Assembly (NCBI RefSeq): GCF_036370855.1
Contig: NC_088113.1
Location: forward strand, 19,860,501-19,924,500
Length of the DNA stretch: 64,000 bases
Direction of reading: 5' to 3'
From: Dromaius novaehollandiae
Lineage: Eukaryota > Chordata > Aves > Casuariiformes > Dromaiidae
Below are positions 40,201 through 51,283 of this stretch, piece by piece (within the stretch, counting starts at the first letter, position 1; each line of letters opens with the position of its first letter). The translations under genes and the position numbers were made by a program. The notes beneath the pieces are model-generated. The model was not told the origin of the DNA, made no database searches, and was given only the letters and a program-made list of their open reading frames with translations.

Positions 40201-43200
40201 AGGGGCTGCTGGCTCAGCCCAAACCCCGGGCAGAGAAGAGAGGCCCTTCTCGGCCCACCCCTTGCCCACCACGAGACCCCCAGGGAAGCTCCCTCCTCCT
40301 CTTCTCCCTTGGGAACCAGCCCTGGCCGCGCCTGAGCACTCCTGGCTCTGGGTCGCTCTTGGCTCGTGGCCGTCCCCACCCGGCACGGCAGCCTCTGCCG
40401 CGGGGCTCCTGCCGCCTGCGTGCACGGCTGGCCGGGACGCCCGCAGCCGGCAGCCCGGCGCTGCTGGTCCAGCCGTTCCCAGCACTGACCTCCCTGGGGA
40501 CAGCTAATCCGTTTCTCCTTCTTGGGCAGCTCGTGTCTGGGAGAGGAGGAGGAGGAGGGTTGGGGGAACCAGCCCTGCGGACGTGAGCCTTTGAGCTTGC
40601 ACCAGCCCCAGAGTGAAGGCAGGGAGGCTTCCTTTCGCCTCTGTCCTTGCTGCACATGTCCAGCCTCCTCAGGCTCCCTGCCTTGGAGTTAGGGACATTT
40701 GACCTCAGGGGCCACAATCCTCCATCCAAAAACTTAAGAAACCTGGAGAATTTGGTCCAAACACTGACTTGCATTTCTGTCTTGCAGAACATCCTGATTT
40801 CTGCTCTGAGGAGCCGGAGGACTCCTCCATGCCTCTTCTCATGGCAAAGGCCCTCCTGAGCACAACAAACCAGCAGGGCTCCCGGGAAATATCGCAGGCT
40901 CCATCCATGCCCCTCCGGCAGAGCAGCCCAGCAGATGCCGGAGGCTCCATGTTCTCCCCTTCCCCCACAGCTCCCACCCGCGTCTGTCCCGGGGCTGCCC
41001 GGCCACCTCGTGAACGGCCCGTGCCCAGGGTCCCTGCCAGGGCGTCACCGTGCCCGAGCACCCAGGGGCTGGGGCACCCACAGCTCCCCTGCGACGCTTG
41101 AGCACTGCTCGCAAGCTGCCACCCGGAAAGGGAGCGAGAGCGGCCGGCGGTGCCTGCGAGCACGCAGAGGCACCTCGGGCACCCCAAAACCACGCCGAGG
41201 TTAGCGGAGGAGGGACGCGTTCCCTGAATCCCACATTCCTGCTGTCTGGACCTTGTGGGAGAAGTCCTGCACATGGAGGGGCTGCAGGATTTGGCAGCAG
41301 CCGAGGAGGAGAAGCACGGCCAGGACCACCCCGCCTGATAGCCAAGCCCCTGCTCCCCGGCAAAACGAGGAGTGTGGAAAAGCGGTCGCGGAGGAGCTGA
41401 TGGTTCCCCCGGACGCTGCTCATCGCTGGTGCTCGGGTGGAGCTCGGACCTCCAGCTTTGCAGATGCTCTTCCGAGACACTTTGGATGTTCCCTAAATCT
41501 CCTCCTTCTAGCGATTTTAATTATACTGGCTGCTGTTCAAAATAATAATGATGGGGGGGGACAAGCGCTAAGCGAGCTGCTCTCGGGGGTCGCCGGGCCG
41601 GACAAGCAGCCGGTGCGGAGCAGCGGCAGCCGGGGGGTTGCAGCCGGGTCCCCGGGCCGGGGCCGGTCGTGGGTGCCTGTGAGCGTGTGCCAGCGCTCAG
41701 CTCTCCCTCTCCCCCTCTCTCCGTCTCCTTTTATTCGCCTCCATAAAACATAGGAAGTTCAAGCCATTCATTTTGCTATTTGCGTCTGCCTCCCCACGCC
41801 CGGCTGCCTCCCCTGCCCCCCGCAGCCTCGCCGCTCGCCGGCATCCTTGACCCCGAGCAGCCCGGCGTGCGTGCACTTCCCTTCTGGCCCGCGGAAAGCG
41901 CCGCTCTGACATGGCGCCTTGATAAGTCTGCTGTGGGAAGGCAGGGGCTGCGGGGCTCTCACGCAGGGCTTTCCCGGCCGGCGCTTCCTACGCCGTCCTA
42001 CGCGCGCCCCGCGGCCACGGTGGCGAAGGGCTGCGGCCCCGGCCCGGCCTTGCCGCTGCCTGCCAGGGCGCCATGCCCTCTCCCACGCCGCTCGGGACCG
42101 ACGGGTCCCTCCGAGAGCGAGCACGCGGCCAGCGCCGGCACCGAGCCCGTGTCGGCCACGGGGGCGGCTGGAGGAAGAGGCTGGGGACCACCGTGGTCCC
42201 TCCATCGTGGGGACGGTGCCCGCGGAGCAGCGCAGGGATGCAGCGAGCGGCGACGGCCTCGTCCCTCCGCGGCGGCAGCGAGGGCCGCGCCGTGCACGGC
42301 TGGGCCCCCCGGGCAAGGGTCACCCCCCCGCTCGCCGGCCCTGCCGCAGCGATGCACCCGCCGCCGCCCCCCGCCCCCCGCCCGCCGCCGAGCCCCGAGC
42401 CCTGATCTCATCAGCGCGCCGCGCACTCGCCGCCCGAACAATAACCTCCTCCCCTGCCCGACACAATTCCCAGAAACGCGCGGCCTCCTGCTCGAGCCTC
42501 CCGGGGGGAAGCGTGCCAGCCGGCCCGGCGGCACCGCGCCACCGCCGCTGCCAGCCGCCGGCCAAGGGAGCCGGCCGCGGGGCTGCGCGGGGGGGGGGGC
42601 TGCCGCTGCGACGGCACGGCTCTGCTGGGTGGGGTGGGACGGCTGCGCCCGAGCCCCCTCGCCGGGCTCCCCACCCTGCCAGCCGCCGCTGCCGGGGGTC
42701 CCCATCCGACGCCACCCCCCGTTCCCAGCGCGGAGCCCCGGTGCCACTGGTCCCACTGGGGACCGTCAGCCTTTCGGCGCCCGCGGGAGCCGTGCAAAGC
42801 CCTGGGCCCCGGTGCAGGGTGCAAGGCGGCCGCTGCCCCGCGCTGGCACAGGGCACGCGGCGGCGAAGGGGACCGTTGTGCCCGGGGTGCTTATCACCCC
42901 CGAACACCCGCCGGGACCGCCGGGATGCTGGCGGAGCTGAGGAGGAGGAGGGCGGTGGGATGAAACGCAGCTCCGGGAAGCTGCGGGATGCGTTTGCACC
43001 TGCAGGATGCCCGGGGAGGGCAGAGCCGTGCACAGACCCCCCCCCCAGCGCGGGGACACCCACCTCCCTGCTGTGTCCCTGTCACTACCCAGCGCACAGC
43101 TGGGGCCAGCGCCCACCGAAGCGCCTGGGTGCCCCACGCACAGGGTGCCACCAGCTTTCTGCAGCCCCGGGCTTTCACCATCCAAGCGAGAGGCTCTGGG

Positions 43201-43379
43201 GGATCCCGCGAACCTCTGAGCATCATCACTGCAGCCTCCCTCTCCCTAAAATCCTCCCTGAGCCGCTCAGGCTGGAAGGTTTCTCCTTCCCAAATAAAAC
43301 TATATCTGCCTAATCTGCGGAGCCCTGCTGCTGCCGTGCCGCCTCCTCCCGCCCCGCGCCTCCTCGCAGCACGCCTTTT

Positions 43380-43540
43380 ATACCGGTAATAGCGGCGGCT
43401 CCTTCTCCCATCATTGTTGGCTCGACAATGCAACTGTTTGTATTCTTGTGTCCCCGACGCCCTGCCAATAGCACATGTGGCCCGCGCTGATAGCGGCAGG
43501 CTTTGGCAAGGCCGCAGCTCCATCAGATAAGAGCCTTTAG
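43380..43540. promoter_or_regulatory. candidate SOX/GATA enhancer upstream of SOX18
   Basis: CATTGT (43412-43417) and ACAATG (43425-43430) form a perfect inverted pair separated by seven bases, the layout expected of a paired SOX site. About 60-110 bases further on lie two WGATAR matches, CTGATAGCGG near 43488 and CAGATAAGAG near 43525. The block is less GC-rich than its surroundings. It lies 5.2 kb upstream of the SOX18 start codon. Function is inferred from motifs only. Confidence 0.35.
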
Positions 43541-44524
43541 CCTGATTCCTGCGCGGGAGCGTGCCACGCTCGGGGCCGACGGCCGCTCGCCCTCCCCGAG
43601 CCTTGTCGGTCCCCAGCGAGGCCGGAGGGGCTGAGCGGCCGGCGACGCTGTTAGCGGGGCAGAGGCGGAGGGGGTCGCGGCGCGGAGGCTGTGAAACCGT
43701 GCTGGAAGAGCCTTTCCCGGAGCCCTTCCCGCAGCCGAGCGGTGCCAGCCCCGGAGCCCCCTCTGCCCCTGCCTTCGGCCCCGGCGCCTGCACCATCCTC
43801 CTCCTCCCGCCACCCCTGGCCCCAGCTCCCCCGGTGCATGATTTTGCAGCCCTCCCCGCTGCCACTTGCCCCCAGTCATAGAGCAAAAGGTGCTCTGAGA
43901 TGGGAAAGCGAAGAAAAACACCCTAATCTCTGGTGAGCTTTTAAATAGCTTCATTTCTAGGGCAGTTTCTGGGTTGCAGTGGGTGCAAACCTGGGGTCGC
44001 TGAGCTGCCAGCACGGCACAGTCGTGCCCTGAAACTGCATGTCCCCGAGCCAGCACCGGCAAGGCAGAGCCGCTCCAGCCCTTTGCATTGCTATTATCTG
44101 TTATGATCGCTATTATTCCCTCCGGGAAAGAAGCAGGGGGTGCAGGTTGCCCCCTTCGCCCGGGAGACGGTCCCATGGGGCCGGGGCCGGGCGGGCGCCC
44201 TGCGCTGAGTTAAAACACGTTAAGCAGAAAACCCTTCCCAGATGCCGGAGCAGATTCCCGGCTGCTCGGCTGGCGGGCTCGGCAGGCTCCCGCGCAGGGA
44301 TGCTGCCTTCCTCCAGGGCTGCATCCCTCCTCCTCCTCCTCCCGCACGGCCAGCCGCAGCCTTGTCCCGCGGAGCAGCAGCTTTGCAGCGCCGTGTCTGC
44401 CGCCCGGGAGCGCGTCAGCGAGCGCGGACGTCGGTTGCGGCACTCGGAGCAGCGGAGAGGCAGCCGGATCGGCTCCTCGGCTGCTCTTCCACGCCCCGCG
44501 CTCCTGCGCTTGGCGTGAGCAGCT

Positions 44525-44600
44525 CTGCGTTGAGATAATTTGTTAATGTGGAACCAAAAATGTGTTTACAGGAGGCTTGAAATAGTTGGTAGAAGTGCAA
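44525..44600. promoter_or_regulatory. candidate GATA/FOX element upstream of SOX18
   Basis: An A+T-richer island in GC-rich DNA contains AGATAA (44533-44538) and the forkhead core TGTTTACA (44563-44570). GATA and FOX sites are common in endothelial enhancers, and SOX18 is an endothelial gene 4.1 kb downstream. The evidence is motif content and composition only. Confidence 0.28.
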
Positions 44601-44979
44601 GACTTTCCTTCCGACAAGCCCGAGCTCCCGCCGTGGTGAGAGGCGGATGCTGAAGCCGCCGCCGCCGCCGGCTGCCCGGGAAGCGGCTCAGGGGCCCCGG
44701 CCCGGCACGGCCCCGCGCACCCGGGCGAGCAGGGCAGGATCCCCGGCAGGGCCCGGCGGGACGCGCTCCGGCTGCCCGGGGCTGCAGCGTCTGCACCAAG
44801 GCCGTGCGGCAGGTTTTTGGGCTGGCTGCGGGTCTCGCTGCTCGGCCCGCGGCGGCAGCTCTCGCTCCAGCTGTGATCCCGTATGAACCCGGGGAGCTCG
44901 GCTCGTTGGGAAGAGCTGATGGAGAAAGACGGCTTTCTCCGCTGCCTTGGATGCGGTGCCTGGTTGCTGTGCTTGGCCG

Positions 44980-45720
44980 GTGCCTTTCCAGCTCCCGGCT
45001 CCTGGCTCCCAGCTCCTGCTCCCATTTCCCAGCTCCTGGCTCCCAGCTCCTGCTCCCATTTCCCAGCTCCTGCTCCCATTTCCCAGCTCCTGGCTCCCAG
45101 CTCCCAGCTCCCAGCTCCTGGCTCCCAGCTCCTGGCTCCCAGCTCCTGCTCCCATTTCCCAGCTCCTGCTCCCATTTCCCAGCTCCTGGCTCCCAGCTCC
45201 CAGCTCCCAGCTCCTGGCTCCCAGCTCCTGCTCCCATTTCCCAGCTCCCAGCTCCTGGCTCCCAGCTCCTGCTCCCATTTCCCAGCTCCTGCTCCCATTT
45301 CCCAGCTCCTGGCTCCCAGCTCCCAGCTCCTGGCTCCCAGCTCCTGGCTCCCAGCTCCTGCTCCCATTTCCCAGCTCCTGGCTCCCAGCTCCCAGCTCCC
45401 AGCTCCTGGCTCCCAGCTCCTGCTCCCATTTCCCAGCTCCCAGCTCCTGGCTCCCAGCTCCTGCTCCCATTTCCCAGCTCCCAGCTCCTGGCTCCCAGCT
45501 CCTGCTCCCATTTCCCAGCTCCTGCTCCCATTTCCCAGCTCCTGGCTCCCAGCTCCCAGCTCCTGGCTCCCAGCTCCTGGCTCCCAGCTCCTGCTCCCAT
45601 TTCCCAGCTCCCAGCTCCTGGCTCCCAGCTCCCGGCTCCCGACTACCAGCTCCCGGCTCCTGGATCCCAATTCCCTACTCCCATCTCCCTATTCCCATCT
45701 CCCGGCTCCCAGCAGCTGAG
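44980..45720. repeat. CAGCTCCTGGCTCCC minisatellite array
   Basis: About 740 bases made of a few short modules: CAGCTCCTGGCTCC (14 bases), CAGCTCCTGCTCCCATTTCC (20 bases) and CAGCTCC (7 bases). They are combined in varying order into near-identical higher-order blocks. No stop occurs in any of the six frames over about 650 bases, giving six overlapping ORFs of 260-375 codons. The 3' end degrades into GGCTCCCGACTACC-like and CCCATCTCCC steps. Confidence 0.95.
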
Positions 45721-48180
45721 AAGAGCGTCTCCCACATAACCTTTCCCAAACATTTAGAAGAGCCTGAACTAAACACAGCCCCTTCCAAGCGTCTCCAGCC
45801 GGGAGAGCAGGAGAAGGCGGCTGGCTCCGAGCCCGGCCGCGTTCGCCCCGGCTGCACGGGCAGCAGCGGAGGGACCTGGCAGCCGCGATGAGCCTCCGTC
45901 TTCGCTCCGTCTCCGCCATCCCCCCGATTCAGAGCGGAAAAGAGAGCCCGGCCCTCGGGCTAGGGGTTTTCTCCAGGTTTTCCTTGCACAGGCACGTGGC
46001 TGTTCCCGCGTCCCCGCGTGAGCACTGCACCGCCCAAACGCTTCCCGGCGGGCGGCTGCCGTGGAGCCGCCGGGGCTTCGCTCGCCACGACGCACCTCTC
46101 CCCGGGAAGCCTTTGCTGGAGGAGCGCGGCCCCGGGGAGCCCGGGAAGCGCAGCCCCCGCCGCCCCCCCGGCAGCACCGCTGCCCCGCGTGCTGGCCCGG
46201 CTCGCTTGTCCTCCAGGTGTGACCCAGCTGTGATTATTAGCTCTATTTAACAACAAATCTCTTCCTGTGCAGCATCTCATCCATCCGATCGCACGCACTG
46301 GGAAAAGCCAAGGCGCTGGGTTTAGTAATTAATTGATTAGTGGTGCAAACGCACCTAGACGCGATGCTCGCTGGTACGAGCGTGCAACGAGCACCCCAGG
46401 GGCAGCGGTGGGAGGAGGGGGGCTGCTGCCTGGTGCCCGGGGCCGCAGCGCGGGCCCCCCTCCCGCTTTACCCCCCCTCTGCAGAAAGAGGAGAAAAAGC
46501 CGTTTGCGGGTGGTAGTGCAGCGCCTTGCGCTCGCCGGGCTGGGGTCACCCCGCCGGCACCCACCTCCCTCCGCAGCCCGGATTCGGGAGGGGGCCGGGG
46601 GGCAGACGCGCATCCCGTGTGCATCCCTGCTCGTGCAGCCCCCAGCGCAGCCCAGTCCCGGCAGCAGCAGCAGCCGCCGGGCTCGGCCCGTGCCGGCCCC
46701 CCGGGAGCCCCCGGCCGCCCCAGGTGGGGCCGGCTGTGTTTCGAGGCGGTGGGAGCGGAGCCGGAGCCGGAGCCGGCTAACGAGAAGCAGGAGGCAACGG
46801 CGTGGGCTGGGGGCGGGGAGGGAAAAGGCCCTTTGTGTCTGCGGCGGGGAGCGGAGGCACGGAGCCCGCCGGCCTCTCGCAGGGGGAACCGGGGCCGGGC
46901 GGGGTCCGGCAAAACCGGGGGGAAAAAAGGAAAAAAAAGGAAAAAAACCCAACGCCGGAGGCCGCGCGGCGAGGGGGCGGCTGGCCGGGGCCGGGACGAC
47001 GCCGGCCTGGCGAGAGGTCGCCCAGCCGGCGGTCGCGGCGATCTTATCTCCGCCCGGGAATAGCTAACGCTTCCTCCCCGCGCGCCCCGCGGAGGCACCG
47101 GGGCCGGGGGGGGTCCTGCTTCCCACCCCCCCGCCGGTGCAAGCGGAGCCGGGAGCAATGCGGCCGGCCTCGGGAAGCGGAGCGGGATGCCGTCACCCCG
47201 GGGCCGGCGCTGCTCCGTCCCGCGCGGCACGTTGGGATGCAGCCCGGGAGGCAGCGGCGGGGCGAGATGCGCCGGGGCATCTCCAGCAGCCGCCGGGGCT
47301 GCCGGCCCCAAAGCGCTTTCCCCGTCCTGCCCTTCAGCCAGCGGCAGCCGCGGGGCCTTAACGAGCCCCCGGGACCGTGAAGGACATCTAGGCTGAACCC
47401 TCGGTCGCTCCTGGCTAGCGACCGGAGAATAAGTAAGATATTTTTTTTTTAAGGCCCTTGTTTTGTTTAGGGTTAACTGCAGCCCGGCTCTTTCAAATCA
47501 CTTCCAGACACTCCGAAGCCTGGCATGCAACACCGCTCCGCGGCAAGCGGCTGGAGCCGGGCTCTTGCACAACCGGTGCCCCAAGCCTTCCTCAGGCAGC
47601 TTGGGGTGCAGGCCGGGGTCTCGGCGCGCCTGCAGCCGGGGGCTGGGGCAGATGCCGGCGCTGGGGAGGCTTCTGCATTGCACCCGGACAACCCGGGCGG
47701 TGTGGAGGAGCAGGGGCAGGGTGCAAGCAGCTCTCCTTCATGGCGAGCTGGTCCGGCGGGTCCATCAGCTCCTGGGAGCCCAGGGCAGGGAGCACTCGGC
47801 ATCACCCAGCCCCGCGTGGCCACGACCATCCTGCCCGTGAACCCCCGTTCCCGAAAACTCCCTAGGCTGAAAGGCTGGAGGTGCGTTTCTTTTCATGGGA
47901 ACGGCACGTAAGGAAGGAGCCGCTTCTCCCCCTGCACCAGAAAATCGCCGGGGGAAGAGGGCTCGCCTCTGCCTCCCCCGGGGCTGCTTCCGACCCCGGC
48001 GGGGGAGGCTGGCCAAGACACACACACCAAACAAGTCATAAGAAAAATAAACGCAACCCCCCAGGCATCCCTGCCCCGCTGCAAACACGCAGCCTGGCAG
48101 GCGAATCTAAACACTTCCCCGCCTCGGCTCTGTGGGGCTGCAGGAGACGTTGGCAGACGTCAAGTGGCCAGGAAGGGGCT
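45720..48180. other. SOX18 upstream region, noncoding
   Basis: GC-rich DNA without a recognisable gene. An A+T-richer island at 46225-46370 holds GTGATTATTAGC, AACAACAAAT, CTCTTCCTGTG and TAATTAATTGATTA, a motif-rich patch that could be a conserved element. The rest shows only multi-frame ORFs from stop-poor sequence. Confidence 0.4.
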
Positions 48181-48260
48181 TGCAAAAAAAAGAAAAAAAA
48201 GGAAAAAAAAAAAAAGAAAGAAAGACAGAAAGAAAGAAAAAGGAGGGAGAGAAAGAATTA
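48181..48260. repeat. polypurine tract (A/G-rich)
   Basis: About 75 bases almost entirely of A and G, with AAAGAAAG and GAAAGAAA steps, beginning 460-540 bases upstream of the SOX18 ATG. With the polypyrimidine tract about 110 bases downstream it forms an R-then-Y pair flanking a short mixed segment. Confidence 0.9.
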
Positions 48261-48360
48261 AAAGCCCTCCTCCTTGGAAGGAAGGGACCTGGGCAGCGGC
48301 GTCCACACCGGTCCCAGCACGGCCCTCCGCAGCCTGCTTTTCCTGCTGGTGCCTGGGGAC

Positions 48361-48470
48361 GCCCCCCTTCCTCCTCCTCCCCCTCTCCTCCTCCTCCTCC
48401 TTCTCCTCCTCTCCCTCCCCTCCTTCTCCTCCTCCTCCTCCTCCTCCTCCTCCTCCTCCTCCCCTCCGCC
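48361..48470. repeat. polypyrimidine (CTC)n tract
   Basis: About 105 bases of C and T, mostly CTCCTC triplets, ending immediately before the CCAAT and TATA-like boxes of SOX18. Long homopyrimidine mirror repeats can form triplex (H-DNA) structures and exclude nucleosomes; whether it does so here is not shown by the sequence. Confidence 0.95.
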
Positions 48471-48472
48471 CC

Positions 48473-48530
48473 GCTGATTGGTCCAGCCCGGCTATATTTT
48501 GCCCCTTCCAGCTCAGCATCATCCCAAAAG
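48473..48530 (+). promoter_or_regulatory. SOX18: SOX18 core promoter (CCAAT and TATA-like)
   Basis: An inverted CCAAT box (TGATTGGTC, core 48477-48481) is followed after about a dozen bases by GGCTATATTTTG (TATA-like, 48493-48499). A start of transcription near 48525 would leave a 5' UTR of about 195 bases before the ATG at 48720. The close packing of the two boxes directly after the pyrimidine tract supports this as the core promoter. Confidence 0.55.
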
Positions 48531-48719
48531 TTTTTTTGGGGGGGAAAGGGAAAAAAACAAAAAAACCAAAAAGCCCCAGACAAAAGCAGGCGACCCCAAG
48601 TCCCCCCGAAGCGGCGCGGCGCAGGCGAGGGAGGCGAGCGGCGGTGCTCCTGCTCGGCGGACGCGGCGGGACCCGGTTCTCACCCGGTCGAGTCGGACAC
48701 AAAGTGCTGTCCAGCTGGA

Positions 48720-48834
48720 ATGAATATATCTGAGTCAAACTACTGCCGAGAGGAGATACCGCAACCCCGGGGCGACTGTTCATGGGTCACCGCCGCGGCG
48801 CCGGCCGCTGAGCCCGGGCTGGCCTTCGCGCGCC

Positions 48835-48868
<34 letters not shown>

Positions 48869-51283
48869 GTCCCCCGCCAGCCGCACGCCCAGCCCCGAGC
48901 CCGGCTTCGCCTTCGGCGCCGCGGCCCCCGGCGCGGCCCCCAGCCGCACGCCCAGCCCCGAGCCGGGCTATGGATACAGCCCTCCGGCGGGCCGCGCCGA
49001 GGGCAAGGCCGGCGAGGACTCCCGCATCCGCCGGCCCATGAACGCCTTCATGGTCTGGGCGAAGGATGAGCGCAAGCGGCTGGCGCAGCAGAACCCCGAC
49101 CTGCACAACGCCGTGCTCAGCAAGATGCTGGGTGAGCGGGGCCGCGGTGCCGGGAGGCTGCGGGAGCCGGGACGCGAGGGGAGAGAGGGCTGCGGGAGTC
49201 GGGATGTAAAGATATGGGACTGAGGGAGTCAGGATGCAAGGGTAAAGAGGGCTGCGGGAGCCGGGATGCAAAGGATATGGGACTGCGGGAGCTGGGATGT
49301 AAGGGTACGGGGCTGTGGGAGCCGGGATTCAAGGGTAGAGAGGGCTATGGGAGCCGGGACACAAAGATTTGGGGCTGCGGGAGCCGGGATACAAGGGCAG
49401 AGACGGCTGCGGGAGCCGGGATGCAAGGATATAGGGCTGCGGGAGCCGGGATGCAAAGGTATAGGGCTGCGGGAGCCGGTATGCAAGGGTACAGGGCTGC
49501 GGGAGCTGAGAGGCAAAGATATGGGACCACAGGAGCCGGGATGCAACGGTACAGGGCTGCGGGAGTCAGGATGCAACGGTACAGGGCTGCGGGAGCCCGG
49601 ACACAAGGGTGGAGAGGGCTGTGGGATGCGGGCTGCAAGGACCTGGAGCTGCGGGACGCAGGGCTGTAAGGGCACGGGGCTGCGGGATGCGGGGCTGCGG
49701 GATGCAGGCTGGAGCTGCAAGGATGCGGCACTGCAGATGCGAGGGTGCAGGGATGTGGGCTGCAGGCAGCCAGGATACGGGGCTGCGGGATGCAAGGCAG
49801 CGGGATGTGGGCTGCAAGGATATGGGGCTGCAGGATGCAGGACTGTGGGATGCGGGAATACAGGTTTGTGGGATGCAGGGATACGGGGTGTGGGGAGCTG
49901 GGGCTGCGGGAGGTGGGGTTCAGGGCTGCAGGGACACAGGGCTGCAGGGGCAGGATATACAGGGACACAAGGCTGCAGAGCGTGGGATACGGGGCTGCGG
50001 GCTCCAGGACACGGGATACGGGGCTGCAGGATGCAGGATGTGGGAATACGGGAAGCGGGACACGGGCCGACAGGGCTGCAGGATGCAGGGACATGGGAAG
50101 CAGGATATGGGCAGGCAGGGCTGCAGGATGGGGGTTGCAGGGCGGGATACAGGGCGGCGGGGTGCGGGGATGAGGGATTCAGGATACGGGGCTGCAGGAT
50201 GCGGCGTTTGGGAATAGGGGATCTGGGATGCGGGATGCAGGGAAGCGGCACTCCGGGTGCGGGGCTGTGCCGAGGGAGCAGCTGCCCGGGACCCCTGCCC
50301 TCACCCAGGACCCAGGTTAAGCCCGGAGATGGCCCCGGGAGCCCTCCCGCACCCGAAGCGCCCCATCCGCGGCCGCCCCGCCGCCGCCGGGCAGCCGAGC
50401 CGGTTTCACAGAGCCCCGCTTTCCCCTTGCAGGCCAGTCGTGGAAGGCGCTGAGCGCCAGCGACAAGCGTCCCTTCGTGGAAGAGGCAGAGCGGCTGCGC
50501 ATCCAGCATCTCCAGGATCACCCCAACTACAAGTACCGCCCAAGGAGAAAGAAGCAAGCCAAGAAAATCAAGAGGATGGAACCCAATATCCTCCTCCATA
50601 ACCTTTCCCAGCCTTGCAGTGACAACTTCAGCATGAGTCACCACGGCGGCAGCCAGCCGGGCCACCCCCAGCCTCCCCCACTTAACCACTTCAGAGAACT
50701 CCACTCCATGGGGTCGGATATTGAAAACTATGGCTTGCCAACTCCCGAGATGTCTCCCTTGGATGTCTTGGAACAGACCGAGCCGGCGTTTTTCCCTCCG
50801 CACATGCAGGACGACTGCAACATGATGCCCTTTCGCGGCTACCACCACCACCCGCAGCTGGAGTTTGCCCCGGAGAAGTGCATGGGGCGGGACGTGGCGG
50901 GGCCCTACGCGCAGACCCCCTCGCACCTGGCCGAGGCCATGAGGACTCCCCACCCCTCCAGCCTCTACTACAACCAGATGTGCTCGGGAGCTCAGGGCGG
51001 GCTCTCGGCCCACCTGGGCCAGCTCTCGCCCCCGCCCGAGGCCCACCCCCTGGAGAGCGTGGACCACTTGAACCAAACCGAGCTCTGGACAGACGTCGAC
51101 CGCAACGAGTTCGACCAGTACTTGAACATGAGCAGGACTCGGCCTGACGCCTCGGGACTCCCTTACCATGTCTCCCTGTCCAAAGTGACTCCTAGGAGCA
51201 TCTCCTGCGAGGAGAGCAGCTTGATATCCGCCCTGTCCGACGCCAGCAGCGCGGTTTACTATAGCCCGTGCATCACAGGTTAG
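48720..51283 (+). CDS. SOX18: transcription factor SOX-18 (SoxF)
   Basis: HMG-box transcription factor controlling endothelial, lymphatic and feather/hair development. Exons 48720-49131 and 50433-51283 join in phase 1 (CTG G|GC) to give 420 aa. The HMG box spans about 103-174, beginning [17 protein letters not shown], and is split by the single intron inside KMLG|QSW as in other SoxF genes. A basic nuclear-localisation stretch ([10 protein letters not shown]) follows. The N-terminus [12 protein letters not shown] differs from the mammalian MQRSPPGY start. Residues 40-50 are an 11-Ala tract and 54-62 and 75-83 a duplicated SRTPSPEPG. The C-terminal SoxF motif EFDQYLN (363-369), implicated in beta-catenin binding, and the conserved tail [17 protein letters not shown] are present. 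The start codon was chosen because translation begins directly after a plausible short 5' UTR and no earlier ATG fits. Confidence 0.95.
49140..50260. repeat. 30-bp minisatellite filling the SOX18 intron
   Basis: From just after the donor almost to the acceptor region, the 1301-base intron consists of tandem copies of a 30-base unit, GGGCTGCGGGAGCCGGGATG plus CAAGGGTAYA. Copies are regular to about 49610, then decay into shorter GGGCTGCGGGATGCAGG-like units. Roughly 35 units are represented. The G-rich strand is the sense strand, so the pre-mRNA intron would be G-quadruplex prone. Long ORFs inside encode only the repeat. Confidence 0.93.

Larger units (their letters stand above)
37300..44980. 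other. intergenic DNA between TCEA2 and SOX18
   Basis: No gene is recognisable. GC-rich stretches (37350-38150, 41900-42960) give multi-frame ORFs without conserved content. Moderate-GC parts (38250-41500) have only short, unrelated ORFs. A+T-richer islands at 41490-41560, 43230-43560, 43890-44130 and 44520-44610 look like candidate conserved noncoding elements and contain transcription-factor-like motifs. Confidence 0.5.

Noticed and set aside
41780-43313. Overlapping plus-strand ORFs of 386 and 464 codons
   Set aside because: Both run through the same CpG-rich segment in different frames with Pro/Arg/Gly/Ala content and no family match; typical of stop-poor GC-rich sequence.
44543-45891. 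Six ORFs of 260-375 codons on both strands
   Set aside because: They are translations of one minisatellite free of stop codons in all frames.
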